Positions 1 to 12,337 of a stretch of 64,000 nucleotides of DNA are shown here, in pieces. Both the position numbers and the translations under genes were made by a program. Origin of the DNA: Gerris lacustris (lineage: Eukaryota; Arthropoda; Insecta; Hemiptera; Gerridae); contig OX578280.1 in NCBI GenBank assembly GCA_951217055.1, positions 42,907,882-42,971,881 on the forward strand, in the 5' to 3' direction. Under the pieces are notes generated by a model. That model saw only the letters and a list, made by a program, of their open reading frames with translations. It did no database searches and was not told where the DNA came from. The stretch's first letter is position 1, and each line of letters begins with the position of its first letter.

Positions 1-165
1 AATACTTTTGAATTGTCTTTTGTTGTAGATCCCATGAAGAAGGTTTGATTTAAGCCAAAACGTCGAGTATATTGAGAATTTTGTGAAGTGTTGTTTTGTT
101 TTGTGACCGATCCCTGGGTTTATCTTATTTTTGTTAAATATTCGCGGTCGTGTAATTTTATTTTG

Positions 166-198
<33 letters not shown>

Positions 199-2804
199 TG
201 ATTTGAATATTCTGTTGCACACACATCACTGGTGTTTGTGTTTCATGGTATTTAAAAATACCATGAAAATAAACGGGAAAATATAGGGGTGAGATTGAAT
301 TAGGGGGAAAACATTTTTTACTCTTATTCTTCCCATTACAAGTAATAACCGCTTAGCCTGGGTTGAAATAGTCTTAAACCCGATTGGTTTTAAAACAACT
401 TAAAACTAGTGAATTATTGCTTTTTAAAGTATTTTAACTACCCTCAATTTTCATAGTCAATTGAGTGAAAATTTAAATTTAATTTAACTTGTATTCAACT
501 GGAAAATAGTTTTGACCTTAATATAAGAGATTACACTTTCATAGCCTTGCTCTTAATTGTCTTGAAAAATCCTATTTTCAACACACACACACACTCTCTC
601 TCTCATTATATATAGATATATATTCTCTGGTTTCGGCCACAAAAAGGATATAATCTTGACGTTTTGTTTTTACTTATGGTCATCTTCCGGGTTTAAAACA
701 AATAATACATGTCGCGTATTTTGGCCCCCCTCTGGGTTAGTACAGGGTCTAGGAGGTCGAAAACTTGGGTTTTTAACTAATATCTAGGTACATACAATAA
801 AAAAAAGGAAAAAAGTTTTTATGACCTTTTGCAAGGTAAAATGTACTTGTCGACTGGACTAATAATAATATTTAATATTTTTTATAATAATTTAATTTTT
901 AATCACGAAATTAGACGATCAACGTGAAAAAAATCCCGTCAAGTAGGTACTTGCCAGCAAGTTACTATAAGGGTTTCTTCGGACATAAAAATGCATAAAT
1001 ACATTATTATTATTAAAAAAAACTAAAATATGTATAAAAAGTTTCACTTTTGAGAGCAAGGTGTGCTTATATTAGTATATTCTGTATGCACTTATTTGGT
1101 TATTTTATGGGTAAAAATGCCGCCATTTTGGAAATACGGTATATTTTTGTGAACCAAATTTCAATACTAGTCCAGTCATTTGGTAGTTTGAACAGGAAAA
1201 AATTACTGAAGAATTTTTCTCGACGGATCTATATGTTTTTTGAGGTGCTGAATCTGAAAACTTGGTTAACGACTAGATTCGGATACATAAAAATGGCGAA
1301 TCAAATTTTCTAAAAACTAAGTCTGGAACCAGCTCATTAGCTTTTTTTCGTTTGGCCACTTGAGCGCGCTAAAGATTGACCATACCCCGCAGGATACCCA
1401 AGCTTAAATGCCATTACGATATTTTTAGTATTCGTTATTACTCTTAATCCTTAGCACAATAAGCGGGAGAAATATCCCTCAGCCCTCCCCACAGGGAACC
1501 CTTACCCCTACAGGGGGGGGGGGGGGGGGAGCCTCCCCACTTTGGAGGGGGGGGGGATCCCAAAATAAAAAAACAACCATTCGCAACACACCTTTTTAGA
1601 CATATTGCAGGTTCTCTTGAACATTCTAGAGAACCCCCACCTCACCTCCTTCTTGAACATTATGACCAACGGCAACATGAATCCATTGTATAAGTCTCCT
1701 TGCATTGGAAACTTATGTTTGTTGTTGCTTACTTGTTTACTAAATTTCAAATCTCTAGCTACATAGGTCGGGAGGTATACTCAAAGATGGACGGATGGAC
1801 GGACGAACTACCAAAAGCATATGGGTTTTGAGGATGCCCTCGAAACCCTTATAATGAAAAAATAGTGGGAAAAGCAAAATAAACTCATCCCCCAATATTC
1901 GTAGTTTACCTGTGTAGTAAAGGAGAAATTCACTAATTTTAATTAACTATCTTTAGATATACGATAGAACTACAACCTTTTTGATCTAAAAATAAGAGAT
2001 CTTTTGCAAGAATAGTCGGTAGATATTTTTTTTTAAAGATATGGATGAACCCAATATCTTCAAAATAATAATATTTCTTCTGTAATGATAACAGTATAGT
2101 AACACGGTTCATTTGAATCATTATCCATGGCACAATTGTGATGTTTTACCTCCCGAAACAGACCATAGTAAACGACAGATTTTGATCAGTTTTCAGAAGG
2201 CTTCATCTGCACACATGCATCACTTATAGTTATTATCCGCTTAGTAATTTAAATTACAAACCAGCTCTGTTTCTTTTTCGTACCTCCGTGTGCGAAGGGC
2301 CTTAAAGGTTAGAAGAAATTACTGAATTTGAACCAAGTAGTAGATTTAACTAGCCTTTTTTGTTTGGTTTTAGTGTTTTACAAACTGCTTGTTGAAAGCG
2401 TTTGCAGCATACCCATGGTCGACAAAGAGCTTATAGAGTGCTAGATAAATGGACTTTACGTGCTTAGTTTACTGTTGTTACCAAGTTTTGTCAACCATGT
2501 AAATTATTCTTCAGCTTATTTTTCATAATTATTTACTTACTTATATTCGCCTACATATATTACAATTAGTTAAAAATTCTTGGAATTTATAATTTACCTT
2601 AGTGTTTTTCTAATAATTCTATTAATTAATTATGTATTAACTATTTCAATTTGTTAAAATTAAAAACTATCAAACTTTAAACTTGCTCAATTAAAAACAA
2701 TATGTTAAATATCTTACTTATTTGCATTCTTTTCTATATCTCGCAGAAAAATGTAACAGAGATTTCCATTCTCATCTATCCTACGCTTTATTCACAGCTT
2801 GAGA
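1..2804. other. Non-coding AT-rich stretch with simple repeats
   Basis: No recognisable gene. It holds a (TA)n tract at about 166-193, a CA run passing into CT at 581-604, and two G runs (G17 at 1513-1529 and G10 at 1547-1556) flanking a short inverted CCTCC/GGAGG pair. Short open frames here have no coding character. Confidence 0.7.
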
Positions 2805-3880
2805 CTAGGTCATTCCTTTCTCCCTGAAGATGTTAGAAAGGCTATCCATCCAAGAAACTCTTCTTTTTCCTGAAGAGCGGCGGCAGTCGATGCGTATCAG
2901 AGGTTGTCGAGGGAAACGCTCGCCCATTCTTTGGACATGTCCAAACCCCCTAGTCAATTCATATTGACTACCTGTGGTCCCAAGGCTATCTCGGATTACC
3001 TGATTCCTCACAATGTCTCTTCTGGTTCTTCCAGCAACAAGCCTCAGGTATCACTCTAAATTCTAGTTTGCATGTGAGTGCCATGGATTCAGAGCCATAG
3101 CTTATAATAGGTACACACATAGACTCATACGCCACTTTCTTCGTATTGTTGGAAATTTTCTGCTTCCTCAGAAACTTGTGGTTTACTGCATAGAACATTC
3201 TGCCGGCTGGAGAACATAATTCAGGTACTGATTTACTGATTTCTAGTCTTTTTTAATTTGTCCTAATTAGTTAATTTCCACTCCCAGGTATTTAAAATTG
3301 TCCACTTGCTACTCTTATTATGGCTCTATCTTATGTCTTAGGTCCTCATTAGCTATTACCATGGCCACAGTTTTCTAAGCTTATTTCCATATCCCTTTTT
3401 TTCAATTTCTCTATGCAAACGGTTTAGGTTATGTTAAAGCTTGCCTTCGATGTCAGAACGGAGCAGACAGCCTTCGCCTGGCAAGCAGAACAATGTCTTT
3501 GGCGTTGGCCAGGATGTTTATATTTGGCATTTTCAGACACCAGCTACTGATGTTAATCCTCCTTATAACAGCTTTTAATGACCTCATCTATCAGCACTAT
3601 AAACAGTAGGAGCTCAAAATGTCTCTTTGGCTGACTCCTGCTGTTGTGAGGAACTCAGAAGAGGTGTAGTTTGTTGTTCGTACAAAGTTTATGCAGGTGC
3701 TGTAGAGACTTTTAATTCTGCTGATGCTGGGACCTTTGCCTTAACACTTTCCAAAATTCCTTCCTTTGTACGTGATCAAATGCGTTTTCTGGATCTTTGA
3801 AACTGGTATGTATTTATTTATAGTAATCAATAGCCTTCTCACTTATTTGACAGATAGTATATAGAACAAAAACTATTATA
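2805..3880 (-). pseudogene. Degenerate non-LTR retrotransposon (LINE) reverse transcriptase and C-terminal region
   Basis: A broken LINE pol read on the minus strand from about 3880 down to a stop near 2805. In order it shows the RT motif with AFD (about 3780-3800), a GVSQRDIL-like block (about 3620-3650), the catalytic box (about 3500) reading ANAKDIVLLA where AYADDIVLLA is usual, a FKYLG-like thumb motif weakly preserved near 3290, and a C-terminal block ending SWMDSLSNIFREKGMT. The catalytic YADD is destroyed and frames change repeatedly (for example between about 2990 and 3200), so it cannot be active. Domain order and motifs are those of LINEs of the RTE/Jockey-like kind; the clade is not certain. 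A typical intact element would be several kb, so the 5' end, including the endonuclease, is missing. Confidence 0.85.
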
Positions 3881-5001
3881 GTAGTATTCTAGAAATAAGG
3901 CTGACAGAATGAAGGTTATCAGGTGGGAGAACTGTAACGAGGATTCAGGCTTTACAAGAGTATTTAAGACCGTATATTTACCATCCGTCATATAAGAGTT
4001 TACATATACATATCCAGAATGGTAAATGTATTCCTTAATGAAATCGTATGACCGTGAAATGAGACTATTGAGGTTTAAAGGCAGGGATTCGCAGTTCTAT
4101 TCCGGGATCTAGGGTGAATTTATATTAATTGCTCTCCCTTTTTTTTAATAAAACAGTTAATGTTAAATAATAAATAAATAAATAATTGAATTGGTTTTAT
4201 TTACAAACGAATAAGGTTACTTAAATAAAACTTCATTATTTTTAATGAATTTTATTTTCTTAAATTTTAAACTCCAGCACACACTGTAATCTCCGAATAG
4301 TATTTATAAGGTAAGGTGTTTGGCTGAGAAAACAGGGTGAGATTTTCAAACAGTTCATTTGAATAGAGCAAAGTTTTGAATTTGATGAAGTATCAAAAGA
4401 GAGAGGTTTGGATACGTAGAAATGAAGCAGGAGAATTTCAAGCTTCTTATAGCTGAATGGAAGCTTGGAAAGTTGAAAGCGGCAAACCAAAATGTATTTG
4501 ACTTTAGATCCAATGGTCCTGACGAGAATTTCTCATTTCCACTCAACTCAACGCTTTAAACATTGCTAAAACGTCCTTTGACAAAAAATATAACCTAGGA
4601 CTTAAAATTGCGGTTTCAGATAAAACTTTTCTATTTGAAGTAAAGAACTGTTTTGCTCCTTTTTTCCCCCCTTAAAACATGACGTTTTCTACAGGAATAG
4701 CACTGCTTTATATTATCAAAAATCTTTGTTTTACGATGTTACCAATTTCTTATTTTAAGCATCGGAATTTAATTAAGAAATCACTTGAAGCGGCTTTATT
4801 ACAGTTAACGAATGCGAAACTTTCATTTGCTTTCTTTTACATTTTCATTACTGAGTTTAACATTATGAATGAAAAATTGAGAAATGAATTATTTAGCTAT
4901 GTAGGAATTACTACATTTAATTTATTTCTGTATTTTTAAATACATATGAATTCATTTAGTTTATTCAAATAAAGAACACGCAGTTTCAAACTTTTTAAAT
5001 T

Positions 5002-5004
<3 letters not shown>
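3881..5004. other. Non-coding AT-rich stretch
   Basis: No recognisable gene or RNA. Short overlapping open frames at 4260-4546 (minus) and 4679-4939 (plus) have no family resemblance and are typical of AT-rich sequence. Confidence 0.6.

Positions 5005-5075
<71 letters not shown>
5005..5075. repeat. (AT)n microsatellite, about 70 bp
   Basis: Uninterrupted alternating AT over about 70 bp, immediately upstream of the palindrome and foldback region. Confidence 0.95.
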
Positions 5076-5077
<2 letters not shown>

Positions 5078-5292
5078 GTATTTTATTTCATTAACTTATC
5101 CTTCTATTTGCCGAGTAAAATATTTTACTTTGTTAATTTATGCTATTTGACTAGTAAAATATTTTATCTATTCACGGCAGCAAAATTAAACATTACTTAA
5201 CTGTTTATAGGCTGGAAAGTAAAATTTCGCTGATTTGTCATAAAATTATAAAAAAAAACAGGCAGGAAAGTAGTTAAAACAGTCCGGAAAAT

Positions 5293-5318
5293 ACTTTCTC
5301 TGCCTAGGCAGAGAAAGT
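5293..5318. repeat. Perfect 26-bp palindrome
   Basis: The sequence from ACTTTCTCTG to CAGAGAAAGT is a gapless palindrome centred on CTAG. It lies 128 bp before the large inverted repeat and shares the CTGCCT/AGGCAG theme with 7231-7365. Confidence 0.9.
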
Positions 5319-5378
5319 AACAGTGTTTACCACTGCGTGTCATAACCTCTGATTTTGTTTGTGTTTAGATTTATTTTA

Positions 5379-5469
5379 ACTAGGCATCGCGTGGCTCTAT
5401 CATTGAAGCGAGCGTATAGTAATTGAAGCGAGCGTAGCGAGCTTCCTACATTCAACGAAATATGCTCCG

Positions 5470-5502
<33 letters not shown>

Positions 5503-6198
5503 GCCTGTCTGTCTGTCTGTCTGTCTGTCTGTCAGTAACGTTCACGCGTGTGACGATAACTTGAGTAAACGTTGACCGATTTAGTTGAAATTTGGTATAC
5601 ATGATCCTATTACTAATACTCAGGCTAAGTTCGTTGGACAGCGTGATCCGTCCAAGAGTTCGCGCGCAACGCTCGCGTAAACGAGAGGTTCAAAAATTAA
5701 ATTGGAATTTCAGGACGGGAAAAGATTCTATCATCATCTATTCGATGAGACGAACATTTTTTACAAATAACATTTTTTAGTAAAACCAACAGCGACACCG
5801 CTATGAATTAATAAAAATCGCTAAAACTATTAAAGCGGGCCTAAACGTTTAAAATAGAGAAAACAACCTTTTTACCGATATCATACGTTCTAACGTAACG
5901 ATTTTAATAAAACTTCATAGACACCATCTGATGCACAATTGAAACAGGCATGCAAAATTTCAATTTGATACATGCAGTAGTTTGTTTGTAGCAAAGAGAT
6001 ACAAATTATAAATATTGAAATAGAGATGTGTGGTTAGTGGAATAGTAAGAATGCGGGGTGGTTCCCTTACTACTAGCCGCTGCACTACTACCGGACCCAT
6101 TATCTATCAACTCATCATGATTCACAATAATCTATTTTTTCAATATTCAATACATATTTACTAGGCATCGCGTGGCTCTATCATTGAAGCGAGCGTAT
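5379..6198 (+). repeat. Direct repeat of ~38 bp at 5379-5417 and 6160-6198
   Basis: The stretch beginning ACTAGGCATCGCGTGGCTCT occurs just outside the left foldback arm and again in the spacer, in the same orientation. It indicates duplication or insertion during formation of the inverted pair. Confidence 0.85.
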
Positions 6199-6887
6199 TG
6201 CAATGAAATACTGAATATTGAAATTTATTAATCACGATGAATGTCATAGTTGAAGATAATTGGAATAGGGTAGTGTGGGAAGAGTGGGGGTACTCGGTAC
6301 AAAGCTTTACTTCCTAAACAAACCTATACACTATACGACTATAACAATCTTCACCACCCGCGGTAGCTTTTAAACAATTATTATAAATGTATCTCGTCAC
6401 TACGCAAAGAATTTTGCTTGTATCAAGTTGAAATTTTGCATACCTGTTTCAATTGTGCATTAGATGGTGTATATGAAGTTTTATTAAAATCGTTTCGTTA
6501 GAACGTAAGATATCGGTAAAAAGGTTGTTTTCTCAACCTTTTTAAACGTTTAGGTCCGCTTTAATAGTTTTAGCGATCTTTATTAAGTCATAGCGGTGTC
6601 GCTGTTGGTTTTAGTAAAAAATGTTATTTGTAAAAAATGTTCGTCTCATCGAATAGATGATGATAGAATCTTTTCCCGTCCTGAAATTCCAATTTAATTT
6701 TTGTACCTCTCGTTTACGCGAGCGTTGCGCGCGAACTCATGGACGGATCACGCTGTCCAACGAACTTAGCCTGAGTATTAGTAAGAGGAACATGTATACC
6801 AAATTTCAACTAAATCGGTCAACTTTTACTCAAGTTATCGTCACACGCGTGAACGTTACTGACAGACAGACAGACAGACAGACAGGC

Positions 6888-6920
<33 letters not shown>

Positions 6921-6969
6921 CGGAGCATATTTCGTTGAATGTAGGAAGCTCGCTACGCTCGCTTCAATT
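5421..6969. mobile_element. Foldback-type element: two ~595-bp inverted arms around a ~360-bp spacer
   Basis: The left arm 5421-6015 is the reverse complement of the right arm 6377-6969, with scattered differences. Landmarks, in mirrored order: AATTGAAGCGAGCGTAGCG, a GTCT/GACA tetranucleotide tract (5473-5532 and about 6862-6919), the ACGCGTG motif, the CGTTGCGCGCGAA block, the GAATAGATGATGATAGAATC block, and the GTTTCAATTGTGCA block. Open frames of 91-93 codons in the arms are only read-through of the GACA tract (TDRQ repeats). No transposase is present. A third, single-arm diverged copy lies at 40925-41380, so each arm is probably one unit of a non-autonomous family and this locus an inverted pair. 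Confidence 0.85.
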
Positions 6970-7230
6970 AAGTTTCATACTTGTTTTATTACAAAGGAGT
7001 GTTATATTATTAATGTATTAATAATATTATTATTATTTAAAGTTTAAAAATGATAAACTGATAAAATATTTTAATTGTAGGTCATTGAATAATTAATCTC
7101 GAGTAAGAAGTGGCAAAACTGGAGCACGACTTGTTTTGGTTTGAGTTTGTTGACAATTCATCTCAAACTAACTCTTACCTAAGCTTCCATTTTTTATCTG
7201 CATAGCGTGAGTAGATAAAATATTGTATGC

Positions 7231-7365
7231 AACGAGGCAGCAAAGGAAACATTTCTGCCTCGTTTATTCATTGCCTGCCGAGGCAAAGCCGAGGCAGTCA
7301 AATAGGTAAATTTCCTGCCTCGGCAGTTAATTATGATAGCCTGTCCTCGCCTTCGGCTAGGAGGC
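7231..7365. repeat. Cluster of interleaved GAGGCAG/CTGCCTC inverted motifs
   Basis: Several short inverted copies of GAGGCAG and CTGCCTC occur within 135 bp, with CCTCGCCTTCGGCTAGGAGG at the right. This can fold into multiple hairpins and looks like the end of a structured repeat. No coding potential. Confidence 0.55.
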
Positions 7366-8121
7366 TAATCTAATCACTCATCAGTAAAATTCCATTTTCT
7401 GCCTAGTTATATAAATAACTTTTTCTTTGTTAATTTATCCCTCTATTTATCAACTTAAAGATTTAACTTTTTTGTTAATTTATGCTTCTTTATAAACTAA
7501 TGTTAACTTTTATCGAGGTAGAAGAAAATAAGTGGAAGAAAGAAGACAGAATATATCTTGGTAATCTGGTGTGCGACCAATATTTCCAGGATTTTACTCA
7601 CCTCCCCCCTTCTTTTTCCCTCATAAAAGAATATTTTACTTCCTACACAACTCACGTGTTGAATTTTTTACCTTTCTGCTTGAAAATACGGAGGTAATTT
7701 AACCTCATTAGAAATGGAAATTCACGAAAGAAATCAAGTTATACATTCTATACCTGGAAGAAAGCTTACAAAGAACGAGCTATAATAAAAAAAAAAAAAT
7801 AAATACATGATTTGTTGTGTATTTTTTTAGTTTTCACCCGTAAAACTCTTATATAAAAAAAACGTGATAAATTGAATTTATAACCCACCTTGATTCCTAC
7901 ATGAAACACAAAACTTAAGTTTCAAATACAAAATTGCACGATTATTCATTTTTTTAATATCTAGCACTCCTTAAAAAATTAAGTTAGAGTCTCGAAACGA
8001 TGTTTAGGCTTATTTACTAATATGATTAAATAGAAATAATAATTGTCTAAGTTTCAAGTGATTGAGTAAAATTTAAAATCTAGCTCACATCCAAAATTCT
8101 TACTAAACCGTTAATTATTAT
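7366..8121. other. Non-coding stretch
   Basis: AT-rich, with one unrecognised 71-codon frame at 7482-7697. Nothing supportable as a gene. Confidence 0.55.
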
Positions 8122-9185
8122 AGGTTTGTTCCAACCACTCTTCAAACTGGTTTGGAACTGTCCGACGCATGCGCATTTGGAAAAAAGCGTTCCAACGAGC
8201 CCAAACTCAAACTCTGACTGACTCCGATTGTTAATCGGTTGCTCCAACCACGCTCTGATTAAATCACGGATTAGTTTGGAACCAGTCAGAGCAGTCAGCG
8301 ATCGGCGGCAGGGACTAGTAGTTTGGGATTGAGTTTGGGTGAACAGAAACGTAACCTTCCGCTCCGCTTTTGATTTCGCTCGCCTATTATTCTCCTTTCT
8401 TGCGAATCAACTCTTCTTTTTAAAATGTTTTTGTACGAATGCGACGATGAATTTTTGTGCATATAATAGCATTTTATAGATATTTCTGAAAAAAATCAAA
8501 ATTAGACCTATTTTCCAAGATGGACTTTTGATACTTATTCCATTTTCAAACAAATATCGAAAGAATCCGATTTATTTCCGCAATATTTCTTTCGTTAACT
8601 GGACTAAGATTAATATTTGTTTTTTAAAACAAAAGAGCATTTAGGATTATATCAATAAAAATACGAGTGTGCCGTGAGTCTACTAAAACTGGCTCACCTC
8701 TGTAAGCCCGAAAATTGTGAATTGCGTAAATCGAAATGAAATCGTGAATTCATGTATTAAATAAACATTTCTAAAATGTGTGCATGTATTTTCGTCACAT
8801 CCTCTATGAGTATGTAGGTTTTACTTCCAACTTTCGAGCTTAATTAGCATTAGAAAATGAAACTTTTGTGGTGTGCCCCCCCCCCCCCTTGTTGTGTGAG
8901 CCCCTAGGCGGCCTAAATCAGGCCCTGATTTAAGCGACTGGCACTTATCTTCATCAACTATTGACTCATCCATCATCCATATCTTTAATATTAAAAAGTT
9001 CAGGTAAATTTGATAGCACAGGAACGCAAAATCACGTAAACGATCAACTCAAAAAGTTGTTCTGATAACAGTGCTAAAACCTACCACAGAAATCAAATTC
9101 CCAACGGTCAATGATCGCGCATGCGCATTACGCCAATCACGGACTAATCCGAAACTGATTCGGAACTGGTGGTTGGAACAAACCT
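8122..9185. mobile_element. Non-autonomous DNA transposon, 1064 bp, TIR AGGTTTGTTCCAACCAC
   Basis: The left end AGGTTTGTTCCAACCAC is mirrored at the right end by GTGGTTGGAACAAACCT. Homology continues imperfectly inward through GATTAGTTTGGAACC/GGACTAATCCG-type segments and CGCATGCGCAT near both ends (about 8170 and 9117). Flanks share TAT, compatible with a short target duplication, but the exact duplication is ambiguous. A C10 run lies near 8878-8888. No transposase frame is visible, so it would depend on an autonomous relative. The superfamily is not assignable from what I can see. Confidence 0.8.
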
Positions 9186-9759
9186 TATATAACTAGCCTT
9201 CAGGCATCATGCTAGGAATCATAACATAGAAGCAAAGTGATTTAGAATTAAATGTCTTTTAGTTTCATTTCATTGTTCTCATATAAAATAATTAGGTCTA
9301 TATTATATATTATCATTCATTCCATTATTAAGAATAACATATCTCGTGAATCACATTTAGGGGGCTATTTATCACATGCAAGAAATACTGCATTTTATTA
9401 TTAAGCATGATAAATAACAATACAAAACACCCAAATTATTATTCATTAATCTTCGCCTCAAGAGTTTTGAACAACAAAAATAAATGCAATCGAATTAGTT
9501 CAGAATTAATTATTTTTTAAGAAAGCCCCATCGGAAAAGTAAGTAGTAACTCTGGTTCTAATCAATATTTTTCGATGAAACTAAGTCTACAACATGCCTA
9601 ACATGTTGGCGTTACTCACAACTTTAAGTAAAATTTATCAATATCGTGCAGTCAATATTGCTCCTATAAAGTCGGTGGCGACAGACAGACATAAAGACAA
9701 GGCCGGTTTTGGTTATTGTAATGTATGCCATGAAAAAGTATACAAACATTTTTAACTCT
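9186..9759. other. Non-coding AT-rich stretch
   Basis: No gene recognised. About 9660-9730 carries a GACAGACAGAC-containing end typical of the short repeats in this window. Confidence 0.5.
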
Positions 9760-10092
9760 TGTTGGACTACATTTTAGATTTTGTTTAATCAAAATCGTCG
9801 GAATTCGAGAAATCTTTTTTTTTCAAAGTTTTTTGGGGGTAACACCCCCAAATTTGGAGCTAAAATTCATTTCTCGATTTTACCTCGGGGTATGATTTTT
9901 CTGAACATGTATGCCAAATTCGTCAAAATCAGCCCAGTAGTTTAGGCTTCACGCGTCTGCACAGACGACAGAAAGACATTTTTTAAAAACCACTTTTTTG
10001 GACTCAGGGGACCTCAAAACGTGTAAATCCATCAAAATCTCAAAATCGAAATTTCGCGCCATCACAATACTTTCTCTTTATATGGGAAAGTT
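9760..10092 (-). mobile_element. Interspersed repeat family B, copy 1 (reverse orientation)
   Basis: Read on the minus strand it begins TATAAAGAGAAAGTATTGTG, continues through GGCGCGAAATTTCG, GAGGTCCCCTGAGTCC, a GTCTGTCGTCTGTG tract, CTACTGGGC and GGCATACATGTTCAG, and ends in CCAAATTTGGGGGTGTTACC. The same order is found at 29455-29890, 36765-36970, 37305-37690 and, more diverged, at about 50370-50600. It has no coding capacity and is probably a non-autonomous element. Confidence 0.8.
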
Positions 10093-10327
10093 CAAAACGA
10101 AAGACTGTGCCGCCTAAGAAATCAGCAAAAGAGAAAATCGAAAGTCTGACACGGATAATGATTTCGAAGAAGTTTTAAAAAAAACCGCTTGTGCTTCCCG
10201 ACAAAATTACATCAGGAAATTTGAATGAGTATTATCAGTATTTTAATAGTGTCAGTTTGCTTGACGGGAGAGAGTTCCTAAATTTATTTTAACATTCTAG
10301 AGTAGTCCCGTAAAAATGTTGATCATG
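10093..10327. other. Short non-coding gap
   Basis: Nothing recognisable between the family B copy and the 5' LTR. Confidence 0.5.
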
Positions 10328-10496
10328 TGTTGATGTAAAATGTTATTAATTTGTCACCATATGTTTACTTATAGAGTTTGACGTATTGTCAGTTGAGTTT
10401 TAACATTAGAATGTATTATGTTACTGTGGCTATATATGATTGTTACAAATATATTATCAGTTTCACTTGGACTGTGTGTTATAACTGATATTATAA
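10328..10496 (+). repeat. 5' LTR of the gypsy-like element
   Basis: It aligns with 12885-13030 from TGTAAAATGTTATTAATTTG through GAGTTTGACGTATT, GTTGAGTT, TTAGAATGTA and ACTGTGTGTT to GATATTATA. Its start at TG is inferred from alignment. It has about 20 bp in the middle that the 3' copy lacks. Confidence 0.75.
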
Positions 10497-10507
10497 CTGG
10501 CGAAGAG

Positions 10508-11290
10508 ATGAGTAGAAGAGAAGGAAGGCCAAAGAGAAGTGACGATTGGGCTGGAGTTGAAAAACCCGGACGTGTCAATAAGATTGAAAATATTAGTCCC
10601 AAGGTTAGATTTCAGCCGTTTGACGAGAGTCTAGAGTCTTGGGATTACTACATTCGAAGATTCGAAATGGAATGTGTCATACAGTGAATTGGGGGATTCG
10701 AGCATGGAACTATTAAGAAGGATTTTAGGTTGTTCTAGAAGCAGTTGCCTTCTTGGACGTGAAAGAAGTTTTGGCAGAAGATTTTAAGAAACCGACGTTT
10801 ATTTTTGCGGAACGCAAGAGGTTTTCTCAGGAAGTAAGGAAACATAGTAGAGCATAGTAAAATATTTAGCAAGACTTAGGAATGCAGCACTCTACTGTGC
10901 ATTTGGAAGAGCTTTAGATGAGCAACTACGAGACCAGCTGGTTATTGGGTTAAATCAAAGCAAGTGGCAAAGAGAATAATAAAATCTTGTAGGAAGAACA
11001 CCGTGATATTTCAGGAGGTATTGTAAACAGCTCTTGCAATCGAACAAGCGACAGAGGGAGAAGCCCAGTTACAACCACAAGGGTCCATATAATATAAGCC
11101 GGCTGTAGATCAACCGCTAGAAGGCAAGAAGAAGGGCACTTTACTTCAAGAATAACGTACAAGGTATACAGCAGTAAGGGAAGGGACTGTTTCGGTTGAG
11201 GGGGTAGGAACGTTGCTTTGCAATGGGAAAGAGGTGTCTAGTGTGTAACCAAGACAACCATTTAGCTTTGCCTAGTTTAAGGGAGGCCTA
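10508..11290 (+). pseudogene. gag remnant with zinc knuckle
   Basis: Opens with a basic stretch at 10508 and reads FDESLESWDYYIRRFEMEC, a gypsy gag-type motif, before a stop at 10685. Later fragments in other frames keep LRNAALYCAFGRALDEQLRD-like sequence, typical of gag of metazoan gypsy elements. At about 11238-11270 a CX2CX4H zinc knuckle (CLVCNQDNH) is visible, but the final Cys is Ser. Multiple stops and frameshifts mean no product. Confidence 0.75.
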
Positions 11291-11391
11291 GGATATTAGG
11301 AGGGGGTCAGGGAGCTAGAAGGATGACATCAGAGAGTGGGGAAGGAGCTGCAGAGGGATGAGATTGCAATGACGATTTAGTATTAAGAAAA

Positions 11392-11715
11392 GTGGGATAT
11401 AACAAAGAACGCATGGGCAGTAAAATAATGTTGGATAATATAAGAATAAACTGGACATTAGTTCCTATGTTATATGATCCAGAGGCATCAATGATGGTAA
11501 TTAGTGAGGAGGTATGGACGGCAGAAGGGCCACCAAAATTAGCAGATGCGAGGGGGTTAACCGCATACAGATCCTGGTTACCTGTACAGACTTTGGGTAA
11601 AACTAAGGTTACGGTTTCAGCATTTGGGGAAAGAAAGGAACTGAGAGTATATGTTATAAAAAAGGGCAATATTTTGCTATTCCGGCTTAACCGGGTGTTC
11701 TATCAGGAGCAATAG
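11392..11715 (+). pseudogene. Retropepsin (aspartic protease) remnant with mutated active site
   Basis: A 107-codon frame. The region aligning with the catalytic D-T/S-G-A motif reads LYDPEASMMVISEEVW: Asp and Ala-Ser are kept but the Thr-Gly pair is Pro-Glu, which would abolish catalysis. The downstream hydrophobic-Gly pattern fits the second half of a retropepsin monomer. It lies between the knuckle and RT, as in gypsy pol. Confidence 0.7.
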
Positions 11716-11774
11716 TAGTTGTGGTAAAGCCGAACCACTGGTAAAATGGTAAAATTAGACCCTGTGCGGACTTT

Positions 11775-12330
11775 ATGTTTATCATCAACCTTTACGTGGT
11801 ACCGAAAGGCATCCATTGCCAAAGTTTGATGACATTATTACGAAGTATAATGGAACCAATTATTATTGCGCTATTGACCTTAAAGATGCATACTTGCAAA
11901 TAGAGGTGGCTGAATAGGCAAGCAAGCTTTTTGTTATAGCAACAGATAAAGGGTTTCTTCGATACGTTTGGTTACCGTTTGGAATTAACACAGCACCATC
12001 ACAATTTCAGTGATTGATTTACACAATGACTGCAGGATTTGACGGTGTCTATGCTACTCGATGATTTGATTGTGTCAGGGAAAGATTTAAGGGAATTATT
12101 TGGAAGGACTTCAAAACAGAAAAAAAGGCGGAATGTGGGATAAAGATTCAGGAGAACAAGTGGGAGTGGTTGTGTGAAAGTGTGACTTAGCTAGGGCATG
12201 GCATTGACAGATTTGGAATTCACTCGACCACTAAACATGTAGAAGCGATCAAGAAAATACCCTCGCCTAAGAATTGTAAAGGGCTGAAGTAGTTTTTAGG
12301 TACAATAAATTATTTTCTAAGTTTATAATC
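11775..12330 (+). pseudogene. Reverse transcriptase remnant
   Basis: In broken frames it retains the RT blocks of Ty3/gypsy: PLPKFDDI, IDLKDAYLQIEV, a FGINTAPSQFQ block and the catalytic box LLDD followed by LIVSGKD (about 12050-12085). In-frame stops interrupt after the VAE and FQ segments and around position 12190. The thumb motif LGHGID and KGLK*FLGTINY also remain. Inactive. Confidence 0.85.
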
Positions 12331-12337
12331 CAAATGC

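Noticed and set aside
5327..5602. 91-codon minus ORF with TDRQ repeats (and its counterpart 6657-6938)
   Set aside because: Produced by the GTCT/GACA tetranucleotide tract within the inverted repeat arms; no protein domain.
11307..11669. 120-codon minus ORF
   Set aside because: Antisense shadow of the retropepsin remnant on the plus strand.
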